Below, one piece after another: positions 9,647-17,051 of a stretch of 34,924 nt of DNA (the stretch's first letter is position 1; each line of letters opens with the position of its first letter). The notes beneath the pieces are model-generated. The model ran no database searches, was not told where the DNA came from, and saw nothing but the letters and a program-made list of their open reading frames with translations. The translations under genes were made by a program, and so were the position numbers. Source of the stretch: Porphyromonas somerae DSM 23386 (lineage in GTDB: Bacteria; Bacteroidota; Bacteroidia; Bacteroidales; Porphyromonadaceae). The stretch is from assembly GCF_000372405.1 (NCBI RefSeq), contig NZ_AQVC01000025.1:1-34924 (forward strand), written 5' to 3'.

Positions 9647-10237
9647 ATGAAAGATAAAGTTAGTTATGCCCTAGGCTTAAGTATGGGCCACAATTTCAAG
9701 GCTGAAGGCTTTGAGGTTAAGAGTGCTGAGGACTTTACCAAGGGCCTACTAGACGTTTTAGAGGAGAAGGAAAAGGCAATGACTATGGATGAAGCTAGAG
9801 AGGTGTTAAATGCCTATCTAACTAAAGTCCAAGAGGAGCGTATAGAGCTAAATAAGAGTGCCGGAGCTGAGTATCAGCTCGTAAATAGCCACAAGGCGGG
9901 GGTAACAACATTGCCATCTGGGGTACAATATGAGATCCTAGTGAAGGGCGATGGCGAAAAGCCTAAGCTTACAGATAGCGTGAAGTGCCACTACCACGGT
10001 ACCCTTATTAATGGCGTGGTATTCGATAGCTCGGTTCAACGTGGCGAGCCAGCTACATTCCCAGTGAATGGAGTGATACAAGGGTGGCAAGAGATTCTTC
10101 AATTGATGCCTGTGGGCTCGAAGTGGAGGGTGACCATCCCATACCAGCACGCATACGGCGAGCATGGTGCAGGCCAGATGATTGAGCCATATAGTACTCT
10201 TATCTTTGATATTGAGTTACTTGATATAGTAAAATAA
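9647..10237 (+). CDS. FKBP-type peptidyl-prolyl cis-trans isomerase, cytoplasmic
   Basis: 196-aa FkpA/Mip-type isomerase. Residues 1-80 form the helical FKBP_N dimerisation part, opening directly with KVSYALGLSMGHNF. Residues 100-195 form the FKBP_C catalytic domain, with VKCHYHGTLINGVVFDSS, the GWQEILQLMPVGSKW block and the terminal FDIELLDI strand. No signal peptide or lipobox, so it should act in the cytoplasm, unlike the lipoprotein FKBP encoded 29 bases downstream. The two are paralogous and probably share one transcript. Confidence 0.9.
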   Translation: MKDKVSYALGLSMGHNFKAEGFEVKSAEDFTKGLLDVLEEKEKAMTMDEAREVLNAYLTKVQEERIELNKSAGAEYQLVNSHKAGVTTLPSGVQYEILVKGDGEKPKLTDSVKCHYHGTLINGVVFDSSVQRGEPATFPVNGVIQGWQEILQLMPVGSKWRVTIPYQHAYGEHGAGQMIEPYSTLIFDIELLDIVK

Positions 10238-10266
10238 TAAATACAAACAAATTAATATTTTAAGTG

Positions 10267-11115
10267 ATGAAAAAGATTTTATTAGGTGGAGCAACTATCC
10301 TATTTTCAGTAGGAATGCTTCTTTCTTCTTGTGGTGGTAAGGTGAAGCCTGCAAAGTTTACCAGTGACACTGATAGCGTATCTTATGCTATTGGAGTGCT
10401 TAATGCTTCACAGATGAAAACTTACTTCCAGCAAGATTCTACTATAAAGCTTGATGATTTGATTCAGGGAATCATTGATGGAGCTTACGAAAAAGGTGGA
10501 AAGTCATCTTCTTACATGCAGGGCTACGGAATGGGTGATAACTTCCGTCAAGGAATTGAGCAAGATACCACTATTAACCTTGACAATTTCATTGCAGGTG
10601 TTGTAGCTGAGCTTCGCGATAAAAGCGTTATTGACCAAGATGCAGCCAATAGAATTCTTCAGGAGTTTCAAGTGAAGATGCAGCAGAAGCAAGCTGAGGA
10701 AGCACGTCTTGCTAACGAAAAGAAGGTAAATGCTGAGAAGAAAATACTCGAAGAACTCGTAGCTGATGCTGATGTTCAAAAGACTGAGAGTGGTCTGATG
10801 TATAAGGTTGAAACTATGGGTACTGGTATTAAGCCAAGTGCTGATGATACTGTTACTGTTCACTACAAGGGTACTGATGTACTTGGTGAGGTATTTGACT
10901 CTTCTTACGATCGTAAAGAGCCAGCAGAATTTCCACTTAATGGCGTGATCAAAGGCTGGACTGAGGGCTTCCAACTTATGCCAGAAGGCTCAAAGTTTAC
11001 TCTTTGGATTCCAGGTAACCTAGCTTACGGTGAGATTGGTGAACAAACTTATGGTCCTACAGGACTTCTAAAGTTTGAGTGCGAATTGATCAAGGTGACT
11101 CCTGCCAAGAAGTAA
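10267..11115 (+). CDS. FKBP-type peptidyl-prolyl isomerase, lipoprotein
   Basis: 282-aa envelope isomerase. Start set at ATG 10267; the frame also has a GTG at 10264, but the ATG gives a classic signal MKKILLGG with lipobox LSSC and lipidated Cys22. FKBP_N-like repeats follow (SYAIGVLNASQM near 36-47 and a second GDNFRQGIEQD copy), then a charged coiled-coil-like linker around 135-165, then the FKBP_C domain from about 175 with VTVHYKGTDVLGEVFDSS and GWTEGFQLMPEGSKF. The protein should help fold periplasmic or outer-membrane proteins. It ends at the very strong hairpin at 11133-11179. Confidence 0.92.
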   Translation: MKKILLGGATILFSVGMLLSSCGGKVKPAKFTSDTDSVSYAIGVLNASQMKTYFQQDSTIKLDDLIQGIIDGAYEKGGKSSSYMQGYGMGDNFRQGIEQDTTINLDNFIAGVVAELRDKSVIDQDAANRILQEFQVKMQQKQAEEARLANEKKVNAEKKILEELVADADVQKTESGLMYKVETMGTGIKPSADDTVTVHYKGTDVLGEVFDSSYDRKEPAEFPLNGVIKGWTEGFQLMPEGSKFTLWIPGNLAYGEIGEQTYGPTGLLKFECELIKVTPAKK

Positions 11116-11132
11116 AGAAGTCCCTATCGCAC

Positions 11133-11179
11133 TACATTAAAAGCGGTCTATCTAAGCTAGATAGACCGCTTTTAATGTA
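11133..11179. terminator. Bidirectional terminator, 22-bp perfect stem
   Basis: Bases 11133-11154 are the exact reverse complement of 11158-11179, with only AGC as loop. The stem has an A4 on the 5' side and T4 on the 3' side at mirrored positions, so it can stop transcription in both directions. It lies between the converging FKBP gene (plus) and the lipoprotein gene (minus). Confidence 0.9.
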
Positions 11180-11244
11180 TATAGGTTGTCCAATTGGTCG
11201 GATCAACTCTCGTAGTAAAAAGTCACTATCACACAAACTGGATA

Positions 11245-12201
11245 CTAGAACCAGTATCCTGAGTCGGTGTGTCCGGAATCGTCATGAAGGCGAATGAGGA
11301 TCTCCTCCAATGCCTCTTTCTGGGTAATTCCATACGCATGTGCAATTGAATTAAGGTATTTCATATCGCTTTCAGTCATATTCTCTAGTTCGTAGTGCTC
11401 TACCGCCTCGTATCCATGAGCAAAAATGGTCACTGGTAATGTTAGTTCCACTAGCTTTTCACCTTGTGTGGGTATTTGGTAGTAGCGGTATGGGCTACCG
11501 CTTGATAACTTCCCTATAGAAGTGAGGTCGGAGAGGGTGATATGTAGAGAGCACTCAGAGCGGGGTACAGAGAAGCCTAGGTAGCCTTTGTATCCGATAG
11601 GATTAGTCGAACCTACTACCTTAGCTCCATCTTTGATCCGTGCCGATAATGGATCGGTGTCGCAGTATATATAGGTAATGAACTCAGCAGACTCTTTATA
11701 TTTGTCCACTTCATTTTTATCTCCATCAAAAGTAGGGTGGGTATCTGAAACAGTAAAAAAGTGCTGAAGTCGTTTTGAATGATCTCCACCGAGAACTTTA
11801 TCAGTTATCTGATTACCTTGAGCATCATAGTACTCTACCCAGAAACCGTAAGCAATCGCTATCTTTTTGCTTAGCTCGCTATCATTATTGATTTTTGGAT
11901 CGTGCTCTCCGATGCCACCTACTGCACAAAGACGTTGCTCAGAGGTGGGAGATAAGATCATTGAGCCATCTGGTCCTTTTTCAAATATAAACCTATGAAA
12001 GCGTCGCATATATTTTTGTCCCTTTGCGTCTGCAGTTTGGTGAAAACCATAGGTGCCGTGTAAATGTCCCTCAATCACCACCACCTCCACCTTGGCTACT
12101 TCTGGTAGCTCTATTGGAGTTTGAATATTGGGACACTCCACATATTTGCAAGCTACAGCCATAAGAGCTGTAGCAATGAATAGTAATATATTAAGCTTCA
12201 T
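11245..12201 (-). CDS. Lipoprotein of a TonB-receptor locus, family unrecognised (larger paralogue)
   Basis: 318-aa predicted lipoprotein: signal MKLNILLFIATALMAVAC with lipidated Cys18. I do not recognise the family. It shares a pattern with the next gene upstream: (L/H)QHFF at 145-149, Y-(x)-DTDP at 179-184, then DGAKVVGSTNPIGYKG at about 191-206, so the two are paralogues. It is rich in His (HLHGTYGFH at 46-54, GEHDP at 98-102) and ends with HDDSGHTDSGYWF. This and its place as last gene behind a TonB receptor suggest a surface or periplasmic ligand-binding partner, perhaps for a metal or metal chelate; that is inference. It lies 9 bases downstream of its paralogue. Confidence 0.75.
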   Translation of the reverse strand: MKLNILLFIATALMAVACKYVECPNIQTPIELPEVAKVEVVVIEGHLHGTYGFHQTADAKGQKYMRRFHRFIFEKGPDGSMILSPTSEQRLCAVGGIGEHDPKINNDSELSKKIAIAYGFWVEYYDAQGNQITDKVLGGDHSKRLQHFFTVSDTHPTFDGDKNEVDKYKESAEFITYIYCDTDPLSARIKDGAKVVGSTNPIGYKGYLGFSVPRSECSLHITLSDLTSIGKLSSGSPYRYYQIPTQGEKLVELTLPVTIFAHGYEAVEHYELENMTESDMKYLNSIAHAYGITQKEALEEILIRLHDDSGHTDSGYWF

Positions 12202-12210
12202 ATTTTGTGG

Positions 12211-12885
12211 TTATTTCTTAGGTTTCACATTGAGTTCAAAGGTAAAGTCTAGGTCATACTGCCCGTTAGCTGTCCATACACTTGGTTGGTAAAATGGCGA
12301 CACCTTTCCCTCACTGCTCCACTTACTACCTCTTGCGTGAAGTAACCTAAGCCGTATTTTTAATTGTTCCGTAGGCACCTTAAAAGTCATTACGCCCTTG
12401 AGACCAATCGGATTCTCTTTGCCGATCACCTTGGCATCAGTTGAGATAGGGGCATCCCAAGGGTCTGTATCCAAGTACCGATAGTCAATTATTGACGTTG
12501 CACTTAGATTGCTTTCTTCAATCTTTGGCATGAAAAAGTGTTGATGTATCCGATCTTCCCCATTAGTTACATACTCACGGTTGATTGATTGCCCCGACTT
12601 GCTATAGTGGGTGACTTGGACGAAATAGGGGGTATCAGCCTGGAGAGTAATCACTTTGCTCTGTCGCCATTCGCTCGCTTGCGAGGCTATGATAGAGGCC
12701 GATGGCTCACCCGAAGGGATGAATTTATCCCCTTTCATAGCTCCAGGGGTGAAAGTTATCTCTATTTTATGTGTATCCTGATGATTCTTTTGCTTTGTTT
12801 CATCCACCGCCTCTTTTGGTTTGCAGCTTGTTGCCATTATTAGAATAGCGGATATGGCTGCGAAAAGTAATTGTCTTGTTTGCAT
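12211..12885 (-). CDS. Lipoprotein of a TonB-receptor locus, family unrecognised (smaller paralogue)
   Basis: 224-aa predicted lipoprotein: signal peptide ending MATSC with lipidated Cys21, then a Lys/Gln-rich linker to about residue 40. The globular part carries IHQHFFMP (113-120), YRYLDTDPW (135-143), DAKVIGKENPIGLKG (150-164) and a TFKVP strand. The same four blocks occur in the neighbouring 318-aa protein, which has extra His-rich segments and a C-terminal extension. Repeated F/Y-V-x-V/x-I strands suggest a beta-sandwich. Family and ligand unknown. It starts 14 bases after the stop of the TonB receptor and is probably in its operon. Confidence 0.75.
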   Translation of the reverse strand: MQTRQLLFAAISAILIMATSCKPKEAVDETKQKNHQDTHKIEITFTPGAMKGDKFIPSGEPSASIIASQASEWRQSKVITLQADTPYFVQVTHYSKSGQSINREYVTNGEDRIHQHFFMPKIEESNLSATSIIDYRYLDTDPWDAPISTDAKVIGKENPIGLKGVMTFKVPTEQLKIRLRLLHARGSKWSSEGKVSPFYQPSVWTANGQYDLDFTFELNVKPKK

Positions 12886-12898
12886 AATCTTTATTCAG

Positions 12899-15235
12899 TT
12901 AAAAGTTGTATGATATTGAAAATTGTATGTTCCTTCCTAAGTCATGAGCATAGTATCGCGCCAAGTTGGTGTACTCCTTGTACTCCTTATTGAATAGGTT
13001 CTCGATGCTAAGTCGGTAGATGATATCACTATTCTTTGCTATTCCACCTTGAGTAAAACCCACATTGAGACCTACCAAATGGTAGGCAGGTGGGGCAAAC
13101 TTAATAAGGTCGGTATCAGGGTCAAATCTCTTTTGCTTAGCAACGAATTTGTGCTGGAGTGAGATAGAGGCTTTATGTTTTCCTCCCAAAACTGCCCACT
13201 CTCCCTTGATCTCCTCACGAATGTGTAGCGGAGGCATATAGGGTAGATAGCGCCCTGTAGATTGCTCATTAGCCCATATCATGCCACTCGAAATAGTGTA
13301 GCTTAGCCATGAAAGGGGGTATACTGTAACTTCTGCATCTACCCCATGAAGTGCCGCTGATGTTTGTTTGATAGCGAATAGTGGATAGGTGCCCGATACT
13401 AGAGTACGATAAGCTTTCGTAGGCTCTTGGTAAATATAATTATTGACCCACTGTAGGTACCCCTCTATATCAGCGTGCAACCAACTATTGCGGTAACTCA
13501 ATGAGGCTACCCACTTAAATACTCTTTCGCTCTTTAGGTCCTTGTTGCCGATCATATAAATACCCCGCTCCATATCTAAACCATTGCTATACAACTCCGA
13601 AACATGAGGGGCTCTCCAAGCACTTCCAATCTGACTTCTAAGCGTTAGGCCGTTGGCAATTTCGGCATATCCTCCGATAGAGTAGGTGAGGTTATTTTGG
13701 TGCTCAATGCCTCCATAGTTTTGTCCATCATAGTCTATTCCTACTGCCTCAGTGCGTTGTCCATCCCCTCTAATCCCGATCTCTACACCCCACATATCTG
13801 TGTGGTACTTTGTAATTGTATAGACTCCCCATCCTCCTTGTACATAGTTGGGGATCATGGGGACCACGCCAGTCCCTGGTTTGTTGTAATTATCCGTGAA
13901 AGTGCCTAGTATTCCACTCTCTACCTCAAGGTGCTTATTAGCAGTATAGTGCCAAAGTAATTCACCTTCCACATTTTGTAATACAAGTGCAGATTCTGGT
14001 ACGTGACTCAGTTTATTCCTTCTCAGATGATATTCGTTTCGAAGGTTGAGTTGATAGGCGATCATTCCCTCAAAACGATGGCGATTATTAGGGGTATAAC
14101 CCATTTTTAGCTTTGCAAGACTATGGGAAGTAGTATGGTACCCATAATCTATTTTACGGGTAAATGGGGTAATGACATCTTGGGGAGGCCTTCCCATTTC
14201 AATACGTTCCTTTAATAAGTCTACATTCCCCATCTGTGCACCAAAGTAGGTGCCCTCTTTCTCTTGTAGAGAGCTGATAAGTAGCTCAGCTTCTAATGCA
14301 GTACTTCGCCAAGCTAGTTGCCCCAGCATACTCCACTGACGTTGTCCTGTATTATTGAGCAGATATTGGGCTGTTCTCTTGTCACCGCTATTGCTGTAGT
14401 CACCGAGAACTCTCCACGCAAGGTGATGTCCCATCCCTTTTTCTACCTTTCCAGACACTCCATAGGTCAGTCCATTAGTGGCCCCATACAGAGTCGTTGA
14501 CCCTTTGATACCCTCTTGAGTATAAGGGAGAGGTGCTTGCTCTACAATGATAACACCTCCAAGGGCATCTGCGCCATAACGGACACTCTCAGCACCTTTT
14601 AATACGGTCACACGACCAGCTTGGGCAAGGGCTATTTCTGGTGCGTGCCCCTGCCCCCACTGCTGGCTTTTGTGCCTCACTCCATTATTGAGGATGAGAA
14701 TACGCTCCCCATACATTCCATGGATTACTGGTTGAGATGATGAAACCCCATTGGAGATAAGGCTCACCCCTCTCACCCCTTGTACTGCCTCCCCTAGGTT
14801 TTTGCCCATTTGCATGCCTAGAGTGAGGGCACCAATGCTCTGACCCACTGCCGTCCGTCTTGTGGTATTTCATTCAGTAGTTACCACCACTTCTTCCAAG
14901 GCTTCAGTAATAGGTGTCATGTGGATTACTCCACCTTTGCTTCTCCTCAGTTTGTCTATTGATAGGCTTATCTTTTGATATCCAATGTAGCTAAAGCTCA
15001 CCATCGTATTTGCTGCCAATCCTTGAGGCAACTCAATATTGCCCTCTTCATTTGTGACATTTCCTTCCCTGCCGTAATGGACTAGCACTCCTGGAAGAGG
15101 CTGTAGCGTCTCATCATCAATTACCCTAATGAGTAGCCCTTTTGATCTCTCTTGTGCAGAGATATTAGCTCCACCATTCACCATGGCAAGAGCAATGAGG
15201 AGGAAAGGGATAATCCTCCTAAATATTAAGTTCAT
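12899..15235 (-). pseudogene. TonB-dependent receptor interrupted by one in-frame TGA
   Basis: Read through, this is a normal receptor of about 778 aa. The first 121 codons give a signal peptide (to about AQERS), a carboxypeptidase-like beta-sandwich domain (about 32-105, with GVLVHYGREGNVTNEEGNIEL) and the TonB box EEVVVTTE. TGA at 14872-14870 then ends the frame. The same frame continues directly with NTTRRTAVGQSIG, the plug (ERILILNNGVRHKSQQW; VLKGAESVRYGADALGGVI) and a beta-barrel ending in FSISYNF, the expected C-terminal aromatic. No frameshift is needed; a single base change explains the break. A separate start at GTG 14848 would lack a signal peptide and TonB box. Downstream lipoproteins and the upstream small protein look intact, so the loss may be recent, strain-specific or a sequencing error. 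Confidence 0.85.
14870..14872 (-). other. Premature in-frame TGA in TonB receptor
   Basis: On the minus strand the codons run GTG GTG GTA ACT ACT GAA TGA AAT ACC ACA AGA and so on. The stop falls in the linker between TonB box and plug, the least conserved part. CGA or AGA (Arg) would be the simplest ancestral codons. Confidence 0.9.
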
Positions 15236-15344
15236 AAAGTATGTGATTTCCTAATTCCGTAGCAGTAGGCCAAGTCTTTGCACCACAATAATTGTTGAGG
15301 TACAGGGACTTATCTTACTTGCTACAACTACTAACTACTAATCT

Positions 15345-15701
15345 CTAGCAATCAATAGCAAGAAATGGAGGTGCACGAAGTAAGGGGTGCGAAAATGGAT
15401 AGGAGGTGATTAGTGAAATATCATCGGGGTACTGATACTCAGTGCTACCGAAATGTACTATTTGTGCTTCGGATTGATCACAACAATCAAAAGGGGAGTT
15501 GCCAAAGACTAGCAGGATACACTCCTCCTCACCTCCTGTATTTGTGTTGTCGGTAGAGGTGGCATGATGTAATAGGTGCTCTGGGGATAGAGTATGCATA
15601 CCCATAGCTCCTCCGAGCCAGAGTATCACTACAAAGAGAGTGGCAGCGATCCATTCTCTCTGATGACCTAAATATCCGAATATACTATCTCTCCTTTTCA
15701 C
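15345..15701 (-). CDS. Small His/Cys-rich membrane-anchored protein upstream of TonB receptor
   Basis: 118-aa protein, family not recognised. Residues 16-35 form one hydrophobic segment (signal anchor or signal peptide), so the rest should face the periplasm. The exported part has clustered potential metal ligands: His36, His42, His45, His46, then Cys61, Cys73, Cys74, and a C-terminal LRAPPFLA block. Small proteins with a His cluster and an (R)APP-like tail often sit directly before TonB receptors in Bacteroidetes (recollection, not checked). It precedes the receptor by 109 bases. Its ATG lies four bases from a TATCTTTG box, so its transcript may be leaderless. Confidence 0.65.
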   Translation of the reverse strand: MKRRDSIFGYLGHQREWIAATLFVVILWLGGAMGMHTLSPEHLLHHATSTDNTNTGGEEECILLVFGNSPFDCCDQSEAQIVHFGSTEYQYPDDISLITSYPFSHPLLRAPPFLAIDC

Positions 15702-15705
15702 GCCA

Positions 15706-15713
15706 CAAAGATA
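15706..15713 (-). promoter_or_regulatory. Bacteroidetes -7 box for the TonB-receptor locus
   Basis: The minus strand reads TATCTTTG here, a full TAnnTTTG match, with only four bases to the ATG at 15701. Transcription would start at or next to the start codon. No good TTTG -33 element was seen. Confidence 0.6.
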
Positions 15714-15765
15714 AGAATATATCTTCTAATTTTGAAGTCTTCTATTGCCATTATTTGTGTACCTA

Positions 15766-15862
15766 TTCAGGAATAGATTACAAGAAGTGTCAACACTTTC
15801 AGGAATAACGGGTGACTGGTGTGTACTATTTTCAGGAATACCACATGCTCTTTTCAAGGATA
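15766..15862 (+). repeat. Direct repeats of TTCAGGAATA
   Basis: TTCAGGAATA occurs exactly at 15766, 15798 and 15831, and as TTCAAGGATA at 15853. Start-to-start spacings are 32, 33 and 22 bases. They run up to the palindromic array and share its GGAATA word, so the two may be parts of one composite element. Confidence 0.7.
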
Positions 15863-15877
15863 CCGCATCAACCTCTT

Positions 15878-15963
15878 ATTCCGTATGCGTGCGGAATGAA
15901 TTCCGCAGGGCTACGGAATAGATTCCGTACGCATACGGAATACGTTCCGCAGGTATGCGGAAT
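15878..15963. repeat. Tandem palindromic array, 22-bp period, four units
   Basis: Four 20-bp units start at 15878, 15900, 15922 and 15944, exactly 22 bp apart. Each has the arms ATTCCG and CGGAAT (the fourth begins GTTCCG) around a variable 8-bp centre: TATGCGTG, CAGGGCTA, TACGCATA, CAGGTATG. Units three and four extend the pairing inward. Spacing and copy number equal those of the unrelated GTTGCAAC array at 494-570. Confidence 0.85.
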
Positions 15964-16097
15964 TTGTGGTCGGTATATTTTCGCATTCCTGATAGTGTAG
16001 ACACCCCGGTGGATACCCCTTGGAAAGACCTTTCTAATACGTAACCCCGGACATTTATTCTTAAGGATTGTTTCGAACAATTTATAGTTAATATATT

Positions 16098-16127
16098 TTT
16101 GAGTTTCTAAAAATATAGCTACATTTG
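16098..16127 (+). promoter_or_regulatory. Promoter of the lut operon
   Basis: TTTG at 16098-16101, an 18-bp spacer, then TACATTTG at 16120-16127, close to the Bacteroidetes consensus. It leaves a leader of about 140 bases before lutA, which holds a small GCTGTA/TACAGC hairpin but no riboswitch I recognise. Confidence 0.65.
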
Positions 16128-16275
16128 GGGAACTTAAGTGATTGCGGACTTACTTTTTGCTGTACACCCTCTACAGCCATTTTCTTCGTTCGCAGTCATT
16201 ACGAAGTAGAAGGATGTAACCTCCTCTTCATTGATTTTATTAACGACATAACCTACTTGATGTGACGGAAGTTGT

Positions 16276-17037
16276 ATGGATGAAGTATTAAAAGAAAAGA
16301 AAATAGGGCTTTTTATCCCTTGTTATATTAATGCGGTCTACCCCGATGTGGGGATAGCTTGTTATAAGCTACTATGCTCTTTAGGGCTTGATGTAGACTA
16401 TCCAATTGACCAAACTTGTTGTGGACAACCTATGGCCAATGGTGGCTACCAATCCAAGTCTAAGCACTTAGCTGAGAGATTTGACAAACTATTTAAGGAG
16501 TACGACTATATTGTTGGGCCTTCTGCTAGTTGCGTTGCGTTTGTGAAAGAGTTTCACCCACAGATTCTAGGTCGACCAGTTCACGAGTGCCATTCCTCAG
16601 AGCATATCTACGACATTACTGAGTTTTTACACGATGTGGTGAAGCCAGAAAAATTTGCTTCAAAGTTTCCACACGTTGTCAGCATACACAATAGTTGCCA
16701 CGGTGTGAGAGAATTGGGACTATCAGCTCCATCTGAGCGTACTGTGCCCTACTTCAATAAAATCAGGGCACTACTTGAAAAGGTAGAGGGAATAACCGTA
16801 AAGGAGCCAAGTCGGCTTGATGAGTGCTGTGGTTTTGGAGGGCTATTTTCCGTAGAAGAGCCCGAAGTCTCAGCTTGTATGGGGCGTGACAAAGTGAATG
16901 ACCATATCGCTACTGGTGCTGAATACATTACTGGTGCTGATAGCTCATGCCTGATGCATATGCAGGGCGTGATCGATAGAGAAAAGCTCCCTATTCGCAC
17001 AATACATTTTCTAGAAATTCTAACCGCTAATCTATAA
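16276..17037 (+). CDS. lutA: Lactate utilisation protein A
   Basis: 253-aa LutA/YkgE-type subunit of the iron-sulfur L-lactate oxidation complex that makes pyruvate. It has the two cysteine-rich CCG domains of heterodisulfide-reductase type: the first with CCG at 48-50 and the second with C141 in NSCHG, C184-C185-G186 in DECCGFGG and a later SSC. The length is usual for LutA. The gene is first in a lutABC-permease run; it ends 14 bases before lutB. Substrate L-lactate is inferred from the family and from the permease downstream. Confidence 0.93.
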   Translation: MDEVLKEKKIGLFIPCYINAVYPDVGIACYKLLCSLGLDVDYPIDQTCCGQPMANGGYQSKSKHLAERFDKLFKEYDYIVGPSASCVAFVKEFHPQILGRPVHECHSSEHIYDITEFLHDVVKPEKFASKFPHVVSIHNSCHGVRELGLSAPSERTVPYFNKIRALLEKVEGITVKEPSRLDECCGFGGLFSVEEPEVSACMGRDKVNDHIATGAEYITGADSSCLMHMQGVIDREKLPIRTIHFLEILTANL

Positions 17038-17051
17038 AGATCTACTGAGTT

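Larger units (their letters stand above)
15714..16097. other. Repeat-rich non-coding region between the TonB locus and lut genes
   Basis: No gene is supported. The region contains four copies of a TTCAGGAATA-like word (15766-15862) and a 22-bp-period palindromic array (15878-15963). Small open frames here on both strands are made of the palindromes and are not credible genes. The right end is AT-rich and leads into the lut promoter. Confidence 0.7.

Noticed and set aside
10504-10974. 156-codon minus-strand open frame inside the FKBP lipoprotein gene
   Set aside because: Low-complexity Leu/Ser/Ile-rich shadow of the helical and FKBP parts of the real gene.
11079-11297. 72-codon plus-strand open frame across the long hairpin
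   Set aside because: Runs through the end of the FKBP gene, the terminator and the 3' end of a minus-strand gene; not plausible as a gene.
14870-14872. TGA read as selenocysteine, or the break read as a frameshift
   Set aside because: The reading frame is the same on both sides, so no frameshift; the stop is in a variable linker with no reason for selenocysteine.
15812-16080. Two short overlapping open frames over the palindromic array
   Set aside because: Their peptides are translations of the repeats, such as RNxFR-type words; no start context.
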